Part shown: positions 34,613 to 45,482 of the stretch, piece by piece
Layout of the letters: each line of letters starts with the position of its first letter
Numbering within the stretch: the first letter of the stretch is position 1
Assembly (NCBI GenBank): GCA_034336665.1
Contig: JAPFBE010000002.1
Coordinates: 77,255,405 to 77,319,404, forward strand
Reading direction: 5' to 3'
Source of the DNA: Luscinia megarhynchos
Lineage: Eukaryota; Chordata; Aves; Passeriformes; Turdidae
Length of the DNA stretch: 64,000 nucleotides
The notes under the pieces: model-generated
What the model was told of the DNA's origin: nothing
Database searches by the model: none
What the model saw: only the letters and a program-made list of their open reading frames with translations
Translations under genes and position numbers: made by a program

Positions 34613-36597
34613 GTAAGGCTTACAAGCAGTAGGTAAAGCCTGGAGGGCTTCTTGGATGCTCACAGAAATTTGTTAAAATCTGGGAAAGTCTTATTTACCC
34701 AGTGAACCTTTTATGTAGAAATCTTTTATCTGTCTGCAATCTACAACTTGTCTTCTGACTGAGGAATGCAGTTTTCCATTTTTTTTGCTGCTAGCACTCT
34801 CTTCCCATCACCATGCCTCCTTTCTCAACAACTTCTCAATCTTCTATGGTAGATCCAGAGACACTGTTGTGGTGCTTTAATCTGGGCTCACTCTCCATTG
34901 GAGAGATTTGTGTTGTCTAGAAACACCTAACACAGCCTCTAAGCGAGGCAAATTAACTCATACCCAGTTCTGCATTACTGAAACTACACTCCTGTGTCTC
35001 AGCCTGGGGTCCTTGAAGCTGCTTCACACACCACAGCACAGAAATGGTTCTGGATCCCCAGCTCGCTTGATTTGAGTTAGAAATCTTGTCTCTGCCCTGC
35101 ACTGTTGGCTCACTGATGGAAAGATGGGAATTGCATGAGGTGGAAGAGAGAGCTAAAGGGAGAAGGGAGGCTTGAGCATCTATTTACTTGCTCAATGATC
35201 CTTGCATTCCTTTTTAAAAAGATTGTAAACCTGGACTGTAAATCCTCTTGAACTATGTGATCCTTTTCCACTGTCATGGCAGTGTAAGTGAGCTTGCATT
35301 AAAAGCACTGTGCTTACCCGTGGTTTTATTTACGATTCAAACATGGCTAGAGCTTGGCTCAGAGCCTTTTCCAAGAGACATTAAACTCATCATGGTCTGT
35401 GGTTACCAAACCTTTTTTTTTGCCTTTTTGTTTTCACTTTGTATTTTACTAATTAAATCAGACTTGCCTATGGACAAAACCACATTCCATTGATTTATCC
35501 AGATTAAGGTGAGTTGGCACAGTTGATCTAGTGAATTGACCAGAAAAACACTTCTTCAGCACTTTTCAACATTTTTCATTATGTTGTCCTACAAAAAAGA
35601 AAAAATTGTTGAAATAGTAACTGTGGGGCAAAAATAATGGGGTTGGTGATTGTATATTTTGTCTGGGTCTGATTAGACGAATTAGAATGATTGTTGTGTT
35701 ATAAAAGGTCTGCATTTTTTATTGACATTTTTAATTTTCCTAACATTCTTGTAAGATATGTACTAGCATTCCTATTTTATGGAATTGGGACATGGATAGA
35801 CCAGGACAAATGTTCATAATGAAAAGGGGGAGTTAACTCAAAGTCCACTTTTTAAGGAACTGATTGCTGGTTTCTACCAGAGCTGCTAGGAAAACCAAAC
35901 CTCTGCATAGTGGCTTAGCAGTTTAGTCTGGAAGACTTGCATGCAGCCTCAAATTTTAAATGTAATTATGAACAGTGTATATAAACTTCAGAGTATTCAC
36001 AGTATGTGCTTCAGGGATTTTTGTGCCCATTTTGTTGAACACAAGGTAGACAGGAGTGAAAAGGCAGGGTGACTGCAATAGCAGCACCACACTGTAGCTA
36101 CCAGACTATGTACTCCTCCTGTGCCTTTTTAAGGTGCTGAGGTCAGTAGGACTTTTGTGTGTTAACATGACAGAATAGGCAGAATAGGATAGAAAAACGT
36201 ACAAGAAAGGACTTGGAGACTGACAGAAAGTTATTTGTTCTGATTTACATGTCGGCTTCCCCATATAGCAGGAAATAGTCTTCCACTGTCAGAAAGGTAG
36301 AGGTAAGAGGGCTTTGTGGTTCATTTTCATCCCTGCTACTGTTCAGAAATGCAAAGATGTTCTTATTTATATGCTCCAATGAAAATGTTGTGTCATTCTC
36401 ATTTTTATGTTTATAAGTTGATACTTGCCTATTACTTTATGCAGTTAATCATAACTTTTTGAAATACTGTTTTTTATAATAAAAAACATTTTCAAGCATT
36501 TTGTGGCATTTTTAAGATAGCACTTCTTCATCTCCTAATTTTACATTATATTCTAGGAAAGCATTATAATACTTTTTTTCTGTTTCTCTCAATTTAG
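34613..36597 (+). other. SLC26A7: SLC26A7 last intron
   Basis: GT-AG intron of 1985 nt, acceptor CTCTCAATTTAG. No repeat family or RNA was recognised in it. Confidence 0.88.
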
Positions 36598-36633
36598 AAT
36601 TACAGCAAGTTCAGTGAACAGAGTGAAGTGTGA
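36598..36633 (+). CDS. SLC26A7: SLC26A7 terminal coding exon with PDZ-type C-terminus, residues 425-435
   Basis: Eleven codons (NYSKFSEQSEV) and TGA follow the acceptor CAATTTAG in phase 0. Mammalian SLC26A7 ends in the comparable N-L-S-K-L-S-D-H-S-E-V. The final S-E-V fits the class I PDZ ligand S/T-x-hydrophobic, which in this family is thought to link the transporter to scaffold proteins. The exon is too short to be found by open-frame length. It is called from phase, splice site and the C-terminal match. Confidence 0.93.
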   Translation, partial: NYSKFSEQSEV

Positions 36634-37659
36634 TGCCCACCCATTGAGCATAGCGAGTTTCATCTGGCTGATATTCAAAATGACCTACATCATGGCCTCT
36701 CCTTCACTTTTTTCTCCAGTGGATCTCATAGATGATCTTTTGTACACACCATATATATTTTAGTACATTCAATAACAACAGATCTGCCTTTCAGAGAGAA
36801 AATCTTTCAGCTGCAATCACTCAGAGAATTTTTATGCAATTGTTCTATGGTGGTTTTATAAAATATTTTTATATACATTTAGATACAAATTATTAGAAAG
36901 CAGACACGAGGTACAGTTGTTTACCAGTTAGGTGTATTCTTTTAGGTATCTTTTATTGTAATATTAGTTGTAATATGCATCTGTAGTTTTGTATATGAAA
37001 TAGAGACATTATGAATTCTTAAGAGTATGTTATAATTGATACAGTATCTGCAGGAAAGCATATATCAATGCATATTTTTTCTAATAGTTTTACTTACTCA
37101 TTCCTCTGTTCAAGACAATCATTTGCAGTAACAGCATCATATCATGGCTATCATATGCTTCCACTTTTTGTACTTGGTCTTGTATGTTTTATAATGGCTG
37201 TCTAGATCAATGGGAGAGCTTGCAAGTATATGCAGAGAAGGCAGATGCATGTTGACTACAAACACTGGATTGCCTCCCTCTCTATTAGTTGTATTGTGCT
37301 ATTATGTTTTGTTACATTTGTCAAAGCCACAGGTATTCTTTAGCTCAAACTGAAGAGGAAAAACTGGTAATATTTTTTCCAAAACTTATTCTTTTCTCTA
37401 ACACATTTTTTCCAGTCTGCATTCCCAGTTTGAGCTGTGATTTGTTTGGTGTTGAAATCTTCAGCTGAGGCAGCTGAAAGGTGATTGTAGTGACACATAA
37501 GGTGTGTGCCACATTTCAGCCACAATCTTGATGTGCAGTATACTGTGTGTGAGCACACAAAGTGGATGGAGGAATCACAGGTTGAGTATTTGATTTGTAT
37601 TTATGGATTGCCATCAATTGTATTAGATTATACTATCACACCAGTATCATGTTATATGG

Positions 37660-37990
37660 CAATGTATTAAGGCCTTCCAGTACCTGAAGGGAGCCTACAA
37701 GAAACATGGAGAGAGACTATTTTCAAGAGTGATAGTGATAGGACAAGGGGGAATGGCTTCAAACTGAGAGATAACAGGTTTAGATTAGGTATTAGAAGAA
37801 AAATTCTTTACTGTGACAATGCTGAGGCACTGGAGCAGGTTATGTTAGGGATGCCCTGACTCTGGAAGTGTTCAAGGTGAGATCTGAGCAACTTGTTCTA
37901 GTGGAAACTGTTTCTGCACATGGCAGGGTGTTGGAATCAGATGATATTTAAGGAACCTTCAAACCTAGGCCATTCTATTATTCTATTTAT
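37660..37990 (+). mobile_element. CR1 LINE 3' copy inside the probable SLC26A7 3' UTR
   Basis: The copy reads AAGGCCTTCCAGTACCTGAA, GGGAGCCTACAAGAAACATG, then GATAGGACAAGGGGGAATGG, GGTTTAGATTAGGTATTAG, a GGAAGTGTTCAAGGTGAG block, TTCTAGTGGAAACTGTTTC and a TTCTATTATTCTATT tail. All parts are in CR1 order on the + strand. No coding capacity remains. Confidence 0.92.
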
Positions 37991-38804
37991 TATTTCTCTC
38001 CTCTTGCCTTTGTTCCCTTATGTGAACACCATCACTAAAATGTGAGTTGAGCAAAAAGGAATCAACAAAAGGGGTTTTTGGCTTTTTTAATCAACTTAAA
38101 AGATCTATGGAAGCTAAGGGTAAATAAATATAGCACAGCCAAAATGGCCATCTTAGAGGAGGGAAGTACAAGGATGCTTTGTGCAGCTGACACATATAGG
38201 CAAAATCTAGCTCTAAACATTCTGCTTTCAGCAGCACTTAGATCTGTATGCTTGTCTGGACCTTCCTTGCTCTGTCAGCCCAAAGCTGCTGCCTGTGGAT
38301 GAGGTGGTTCAAGGACTGACTTTTGCTTCTCTACATAGTTAAGACATTGATAACTTCTTCCTCAAGTCTTGGTCACTCCACACTAGGAGACAATAATGGG
38401 AGAGAACTATGGGTTTTTTGCCCTTTCAATTATGAGTGACTCTTGTAGTTATTCCCTACTTTGTTCCACAGAGGACTAGAAATGTTCTGTACAAGTACTT
38501 CTGAGACTGCTTTGGTAATTACTATGCAAAAGGTTGATAAGTAACTGTGAAAAACTCATTATATGCAGGAGAAATAAATTCTGTATATTGTCCCAAGCAC
38601 ATTAATTTCAGATGCTGTAGTTGATTGCAAATGGCTCGTTACATCACTGGACTCAGTAACAGGCTATAACATTTGATTAATAATTTCCTGAAACTGTTTT
38701 AGTAATTTATTAACACTTTAGAAACTATTTACAATGTACTTTAATCGTAGAAGCATCAATTTTATGTCACAGCTGAATGGAGATTTCTACTTAACTGCAA
38801 ACTG

Positions 38805-38818
38805 AATAAATGAATAAA
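38805..38818 (+). terminator. Tandem poly(A) signals, candidate SLC26A7 cleavage region
   Basis: Two AATAAA hexamers (38805-38810 and 38813-38818), with a further one at 38899-38904. Downstream sequence is rich in T and GT (TTTTCT, GTTGGC, GTTTTTTTTC). This is a candidate only, since other hexamers exist at 38123 and 38573. Confidence 0.4.
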
Positions 38819-39959
38819 TGGTATCTTTTCTACTAGGTTCAGCATTTTTCTTCGTTGGCTAAATGTTTTTTTTCTGAAAATTTATAGATTAGTTGATTAA
38901 TAAAGTTGTTAAAAATAGGGTCTTTAGCAAAGATAACATCTTTCACTTTTCAGGAGACTTTCACATTTATTCTGAATGATCTTGTAAATGGAACAACGGA
39001 TAATTTAAAAATTCCTTGTAGTATTAGCCTTTTAAGAAACCTTCTGCATTAAATAATCAATTTTGTAATGCTTATCAAAATAGCTTCTAATTTTTACCGC
39101 TTCCAATAGGAATAATTTTTGCCCAGTTAAACGGCTGGCTTAGGGATAAACATTTATTTCCTATTAGCTCCAACCTCTGAGCACTGGGCTTTGGGATAAT
39201 ATTTCTGTAATCTATTTGCTATATATAGTTAGTCTAAATAACTTTCAATTTCTGAAAGTAAGCATTGTTAATTATATTCCCTGTCTGGCAAGAGGAATCA
39301 CTTAGGATAGCTGTTTCTCAGCAGAATAGTGTTTAAAGGACATGTGAAGATAGCTGCCCTTTCAATTTCTTCTAAAATACCTGTACTGAGTTTAAGCTCT
39401 GTCAAACCAGAACTGCTCTATAGAACTATGGCCGGTGAGGGAGGGAGGGTCATTTCTTTTTTACCATTGACTTGGAAGAGCAAATTGCAAATCACAAACC
39501 TACTGATGAGGTTTCCATTTCTCCACCCCCCATGCTTCTGATTTACTGATGTTTTACTAAAACATGTGACTGTGCATTGCCTGTCTTCAAATGGCCAGGA
39601 TGCCATTGCCACCAGCCCTCATGGACTGCCAGATCCCTGGCTGCTCTGCTGGGGGAATGGGAGTTACTTCACATCCTCCCTGAGTTGCTCTCTGCAAACC
39701 CGTGGTGATGGAGTGCTTGTGCCACTCACAGAGTCAACCAACAAACAACTGCTTAATTCTTTGGAGAAGATCTAAGGAAACACCCTAAACCTCCTGGATT
39801 AAGTTTTGGAGGCAATTCCTGCTATCAATTTCAACACTTCCCTCAATGCTTTTTTACATAGACTGTCCACTGGCTTTCCTCTGGCTCTCAGAGTATTATT
39901 ATGTAAATATATGGAAGCCCGACCCAAAACATCACAATTAGTTTCACTGGAATGCCATT

Positions 39960-40015
39960 AAATAGAATAGAGAAACATTTGAAAGAAACCAACAGCGATC
40001 ATCTAGTCCAACTGC
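39960..40015 (-). mobile_element. Possible CR1 tail relic, minus strand
   Basis: The + strand reads AAATAGAATAGAGAAACATT and then GCGATCATCTAGTCCAACTG. This resembles the reverse complement of the CR1 end (...gatcatctagtccaactgcc...). It is short and diverged. Confidence 0.35.
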
Positions 40016-41532
40016 CGTTATTACAAAATAATATCAAAATTAAAATAAACCATAATTATTCTGATCCAGAAGCACCAATGGAGCCAAACTCATCCTGGAG
40101 CAAAGAGCCTGCACAAAGTCTGTGTGTCCTCATAGCAGTGCAGGCCTGGCCACACTATCCCAATGGAGGTGAATCACAGTCAGGAACAATAATGGCTTTA
40201 GCTATTTGTGCTCTGCTGAGGCAGACCTTTGTACCTTCAGCCTTATTTACTTGAACATACCTAGGGACTTTCCAGAAAAATGCGAAGTTTTATTAACTGT
40301 GGTTACATCTGTGAGCTCATGTAGTGTTAGCAGTACGAGCAAACCGTGGCCTTCCCTCTGTCCTCAGTGATAGGCACCACAGAGAGGCTGCAGCTGGCAC
40401 CAGAGGCTCGAGGAAGTCTCTCATTTACAAACGGGTTTCAAGTAATGAAATTGATAAGTTTACTACTCTTAGTAAGCAATTCTGAAAATCTAACCATTCA
40501 CTTTGATTCCTCTATGTATACTTAGATGCTCAGATTTTATCTTGCAAAATTCAGCATGTATGAGTCACTGAGTTTTGCAGATCAGTGCTTCCATTTGGCA
40601 CATTTGGTGTACTCTGCGTTTCATAGCATAACTCTAATACAAGATAGTTTTTTGCAGAGATGATCCAAAATTATCAGAGATTATATATTTACGTATGATG
40701 TGTTTAGGAATTTTTAGCCATTTTTGGGAACTTATTCTATATTTTAAATAGTGTATCACGTGAGTAAAGATTTTTCTCAATATGTAAGATTTGCTAACCA
40801 GAGTATATTAAAATGGTGATACGATCATGTGCTTCTTATAGAATTTGTTTCACGTGTTCCAAAACAAAGCAAGCAATGAGGGAAAAAGGAGAGAGCAAAC
40901 TGATGTCAAAGAACGAGTATAATAGCAATTGAAAATTAGGCATAAAATATGTAATAAGGAAAAGACTGTTAACATTATATTTATGCAAATTAAATGCTTC
41001 TAATTCTTGTCATATGTCTTTCATTTTAAAGGTTATTTGCCCTGGTTCTCTGATTCAAGTGTCACAAGGTCTGGCTGTAGCTGCTTTGACATAATTTATT
41101 TGACAGCTCTGTGTATCATAAATATATAATGTAACAAGGAAAGGTATCTTCACTGTTGAATGAAAACATTAATGTGTCAATACTGTGTATGAATACTGTT
41201 TGACATTTACTAGTTTCAAAAATAAAATACACAGTATGCCTTGAAAATATGGTATTCCTATTTTTGGAAGGTACTTTCTTTGTCTACAGGAACTCATAAA
41301 TAAATGAAGGAGCGCAGTTCCAGAGTGCATGCTAAATGGTGCCTTCATCATTAAGATAGATTTTACTAAAGATCACATAATCTGTATGTTTCCATATGTT
41401 TTATAATGCATTTAAATATTTCTTTCTTTTTACAGTCCTGTGTATTAGCATATGCAAGAATAAATTTATACTGAAATAAATTGGAATATGAGACAATTGC
41501 ATGTAGGAGGAGGAAAATACCCTCATTATTTC

Positions 41533-41546
41533 TTTTTTTTTTTTTT
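41533..41546. repeat. T14 homopolymer
   Basis: Fourteen thymines in intergenic sequence. Confidence 0.85.
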
Positions 41547-42196
41547 CATTCAGTACTAGCCACTTTGTTATGAAACGTCTTCTTCAACCTAAAAATTATC
41601 AAATCTTAACAACAGAACAAGAGAAATTGCCTTACATTCAGAAGTTTTATTTCCTCACAGCTCTTACAGGAGCATGGCATATAACAGACCTTTTTACCTC
41701 TAAGAAATACAGAAATCTTGGTCCAATTTCTCCAGTATTGCCTCTTTGCATGCACAGTCGTTTGAATATGTCTTTTTTAAATTGTCATTTGCATCTACAG
41801 ATGGCGCACCTCATATCCAATTGGCACTGCTTGTATACAGTCTGTGGCTTATCCCAGTAGAGAGGAAATGATGGGCAAACCTTCCCACCACCTCCCAATA
41901 ACTGTAACGACATTAATGAAAAATGGATTGACATATCTTTAAAAATTTGGCCTTGAAAGTTACAGCTTAATTTTTCAAGCTTGGTAATTTCTGAAAGCAT
42001 TTGCTTCTACCAAAATGAATGCAACTGCTACATTTTTTGGATCTCACAGTGGTATGAAAAAGTATAAACAATGTACAGTGCCATAAACTCCTAGATGCTA
42101 GACAGCAAAATGTTCTTAACGTTAACTTTAATGACATAGGCTATTTTTAAGAGCTATCCTTTCCAATTACACTCACACAATAGCAAGGAAACCTCT

Positions 42197-42224
42197 AGTT
42201 ATCTCACTTTGGAGTGAGATAACT
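42197..42224. repeat. Perfect hairpin: 12-bp stem, 4-nt loop
   Basis: AGTTATCTCACT, loop TTGG, then AGTGAGATAACT. The arms are exact reverse complements. No T-run or poly(A) signal follows, so it is not an obvious terminator or histone-type stem-loop. Confidence 0.9.
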
Positions 42225-45200
42225 GAGAAAATATCATTATTTTTATTCCCAGAAAGGGCATGTAGAAGCCCAAGATTAGCTCTCACCAGGAACTTGAAAG
42301 GTAACTTGTGCAACTCCTTCCCTCCTGAGAATCATCTGGTTCCACAGCAGTTCTGGAGAGCATGACATGCAAAAGGAGAGAAATGGAGGCTTGGTAAATC
42401 TTTTTCTCATGTGTTTTCCAATAAAGAGGTCTTTTGCGCTGGATACATTCAGATGGTTAATATTTAAGAAGAACCAAGAGAGAAGTTCATGTTGTTGCTC
42501 TGACTGACTCAATGATGATAAATGTTTCTCATTCCTATTGTGTTTTGATTGTGATACTGTTGCAGTTTACAAACACAGCAAAATCTTAGGAATTCGTGAG
42601 AACTCTACAATGCTGAATTAAGATGTACATTCACTTAAATCCCACAAAATATATCCCACTAACTTGGACACACAGTTTTATGTTCCATTTGAGAGGCAAA
42701 ATTATCTCCTCCCTTAATTGCTATTTGCAATAGTTGAAAGATTTTGGGGAAGGTGCTTTTTTGCACATTTGCTCTGATTTGTAGGCGCAGGTAGAGTAGT
42801 AAAAAATGTTTGCTGCTCACTGGGTCTGGAAACGAGGTCTCTCTGAGTTCATAGCAACAGGACTGGAATTGGGAGTTGATACTACAGAGTGGGTAGTTTA
42901 TACTCCAGTATAAATTAATAATTTCAAAAACTCAGCATTTTGCTTCAAGTTCTTTTTTCTCTTCTCTCTCTCTGTGACTGTTTTTAAATCTCTCTAATTT
43001 CATTATTTTCTGGTTTAGCTAGGTTCCTATAGGCAAATTCTTAATTCAGAATACCTCGATAAAGGAAGATATGTTTTGAAAGAACAAGAGCAATCCCAAG
43101 GTATCTCTTAGGGGAAAAAAAATGCACTTTTTTGGTTCTGGAGTGGTTCCAGATTTGAAACATGTTTTGGAATATTACATTTGCAATCTGCAATTTGTGA
43201 TCATTTTGATCTTATTTTTAGTAATAAAATTGTGTTTAAATCTGCTGATCACAGCTTGGGTTTGGTGCTGGCCTGACTCTACTGTTGCCCTGATTTCAGA
43301 GGTCTCCAGAATAGCTTGTCTTCAGTTCCCAACCTCATGAAACAGAGATAGTGACTTGTAGGTGACCTGTGATGCTCTGCAGGACTGGGGACTGCTGGCT
43401 TCACTGCTTCCTTCTGCCTCTCTCCTAGCAGGAGACAACCTGCTCTACAGACTGCAGAAGTGACTGAGATACAAAGTGAAATGCTGCAGATGCAGAGCTG
43501 GAGACCAGGGATAAGATGGTGGTGGGCTGTGAGACTGTCATGCATGGGACTGGGAGGAGAAGGGTGCTGGGGTGGACAGCAGGATATGGGAAGAGGCTAT
43601 ACAGGAGACAAGCAAACAACTGATATTGTGCATGAATGAAAAAGCTGAAGAGCAAAGGTGCAACTGGGATATCAGGCTGCATGGAGGTGCTGGATGAAAG
43701 GGAGGCAGACCACAAAAATTTGAACCAATTCCTATTGGCAGGCCCTTGTTCACTAGACAAGGTAATTTTCTTCCAAACTGCAGTCTGCCTCACACAAGGA
43801 TAATTTCCTCACAGTGCAATTGATCCTGTTAATGCGGTTTTAGCAGCATTTCTAGTACTTTGTATCAGTAAGAGTTTGGGTTTTTTCCTGAAGTCACACA
43901 TCTTTTTCAGAAAAAATGCAGCATTTATAGGTATTTCATTCATGTAACTATGAAGTATGCATATTACAAAGCTCACATCTGCCTCTTTTCAGCCTCACAG
44001 AGAGTGAGACAGGTGGGCCATAAGGACTAACAGGTGCACCCCAAGTATCGCCACCTTCATGTTATGGGCAGCCCTTGCAAACACTGTGCTCAAAGCACGT
44101 CAATCATTTCTCCATCATTTTCACCATTCAGATACTTCACCAGGATCCACCTGAGGTAGAGGCAGCTTCATTCTTGTCACGCATCAAAGAAAATTTAGCA
44201 CAGGACTAGATGTATGAAACAAAAAGAAAACATTAAAGGGGAAACACTTTCAGTTAAAAATATTAATTTCAAGTTAGGAAGACAGTTTTAGAATAACTAG
44301 TCCATTAGGGTTAATCAACAGTTAGCTATGGGCAATATTGGCAGAGTTTTATGGGGTATCCTGTACCCTGTGCCTTGGTGAGTGCCTCCAGTCACTCTGT
44401 GCAGGGAAAGGCCAGACCAGGTGGTGCAGTAGAGTCTCCGGTACCCTCAGTGCTCTTCAGAGCTACACTGAGATGCACTGCCCCAGAGATGTGCAGGCAC
44501 TACCCAGAGGATCACTGTGACCCACTGAGCACCGGGCAACCAAGTGCTAATATAAGCAGAGACATTACTGCACCTTTTATCAGGAGAGAGACATCTGCGT
44601 GGCTTTGGCCAGCAGCTGAATCTGTCTTTATTAACATGGCCCTCAGCTTAGAATGGCATCATCCTGCCTGCCTGGGCTGTGTGCACCAAGTCTGGACTTA
44701 CCTCAGGAAGATACCTTAACTTTTCCATGATTTCTCCTTCCTATGGACATTATCTGTCTGCACAGAAAAGAGGGCAACAACATTCACTGGTGACAAGGGC
44801 AAAGACAGCAGACAGCATGAACTGGCATCTAAGTTGCTGGAGTCTGGTCTTCTTAAGGGTGGTTTAACATTAAATACATATATAGTCCTAGGAATAGGGA
44901 ATGGTACCCAGAAGTTCCTCAATCCTATGACTTCCCCAGGCACTAAAATATGGTGTCTCCTTTTACCAGGCAGCCCAGTTAAGGCTAAAATTCTTTTTGG
45001 CATAGTTTTGTGGTAAGGTACTCTCACCTACCAGTATCAAGGTTATTACCCTGAAGGTAAAATAGTAGATGTGAATTTTGTCAGCCTGAGAAGGAAGTTG
45101 TTTCTGGATTTCTCAACTCATATGGCAAAACCTGAGCTACTGTATCAAAGGTGCTGTCCTAGCTTATGCATGAAATAAGGACTAGCAATATGTTATCTCT

Positions 45201-45458
45201 CTGCTGTCAACACAATGGACACACTGGAAATATCAGTGAGAAGCATCTCTGTATTTCTGCTAGGGGTAAGGGAAATGCCTCACTGCTTGGATTGGGCAGC
45301 TGTGGGCAACTCTGGCGCCACCAGAGCCCCAAGTCTGGAAACTAGGTAAAAGCAAATACAGGGTTCTAATACCTAAAGTCAAGAGCAACCGCCAAAATCT
45401 TTTACTACGTGTTGAAGGTATTTCCTCTGCCCACACAGTCGTCCAAAAGGACCAAAAT

Positions 45459-45482
45459 AAAAAAAAAAAAAAAAAAAAAAAA
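45459..45482. repeat. A24 homopolymer
   Basis: Twenty-four adenines after ACCAAAAT. The 100 bases upstream are not a retrocopy I recognise, and no flanking direct repeat is evident. Confidence 0.85.

Larger units (their letters stand above)
1..38818 (+). other. SLC26A7: SLC26A7 gene, 3' part (partial, 14 coding exons in window)
   Basis: This span is the 3' portion of an SLC26-family anion transporter gene. Fourteen exons with matching phases splice to 435 codons ending in a stop at 36631-36633. The translation follows mammalian SLC26A7 closely as I remember it, e.g. [35 protein letters not shown] and LILDCSG, and ends in SEV. SLC26A7 is known as a chloride/iodide/bicarbonate transporter or channel of gastric parietal cells, renal intercalated cells and thyroid. 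It has a UraA-like membrane domain followed by a cytoplasmic STAS domain. The window begins inside an intron, so about 214 N-terminal residues and the promoter lie upstream. No frameshift or premature stop was seen, so the gene looks intact and functional. The 3' end of the transcript is uncertain; the coordinate given is the tandem AATAAA at 38805-38818. The paralogue assignment is confident; species is inferred only as bird. Confidence 0.93.
36634..38818 (+). other. SLC26A7: SLC26A7 probable 3' UTR (end uncertain)
   Basis: The sequence after the stop is AT-rich with no coding signal. I saw no AATAAA between the stop and 38122. Hexamers occur at 38123, 38573, 38805, 38813 and 38899. The 38805/38813 pair is followed by a GT- and T-rich stretch, which suits a cleavage site. 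A CR1 copy lies within the span. The true end could be earlier through a variant hexamer, or later. Confidence 0.5.

Noticed and set aside
41570..41860. 96-codon open frame after a T14 run
   Set aside because: No recognisable family. It is downstream of the likely end of SLC26A7 and has no splice context.
43425..43793. Overlapping minus-strand frames of 122, 88 and 71 codons
   Set aside because: Overlapping frames in a modestly GC-richer patch, low-complexity Ser/Leu/Pro composition, no domain.
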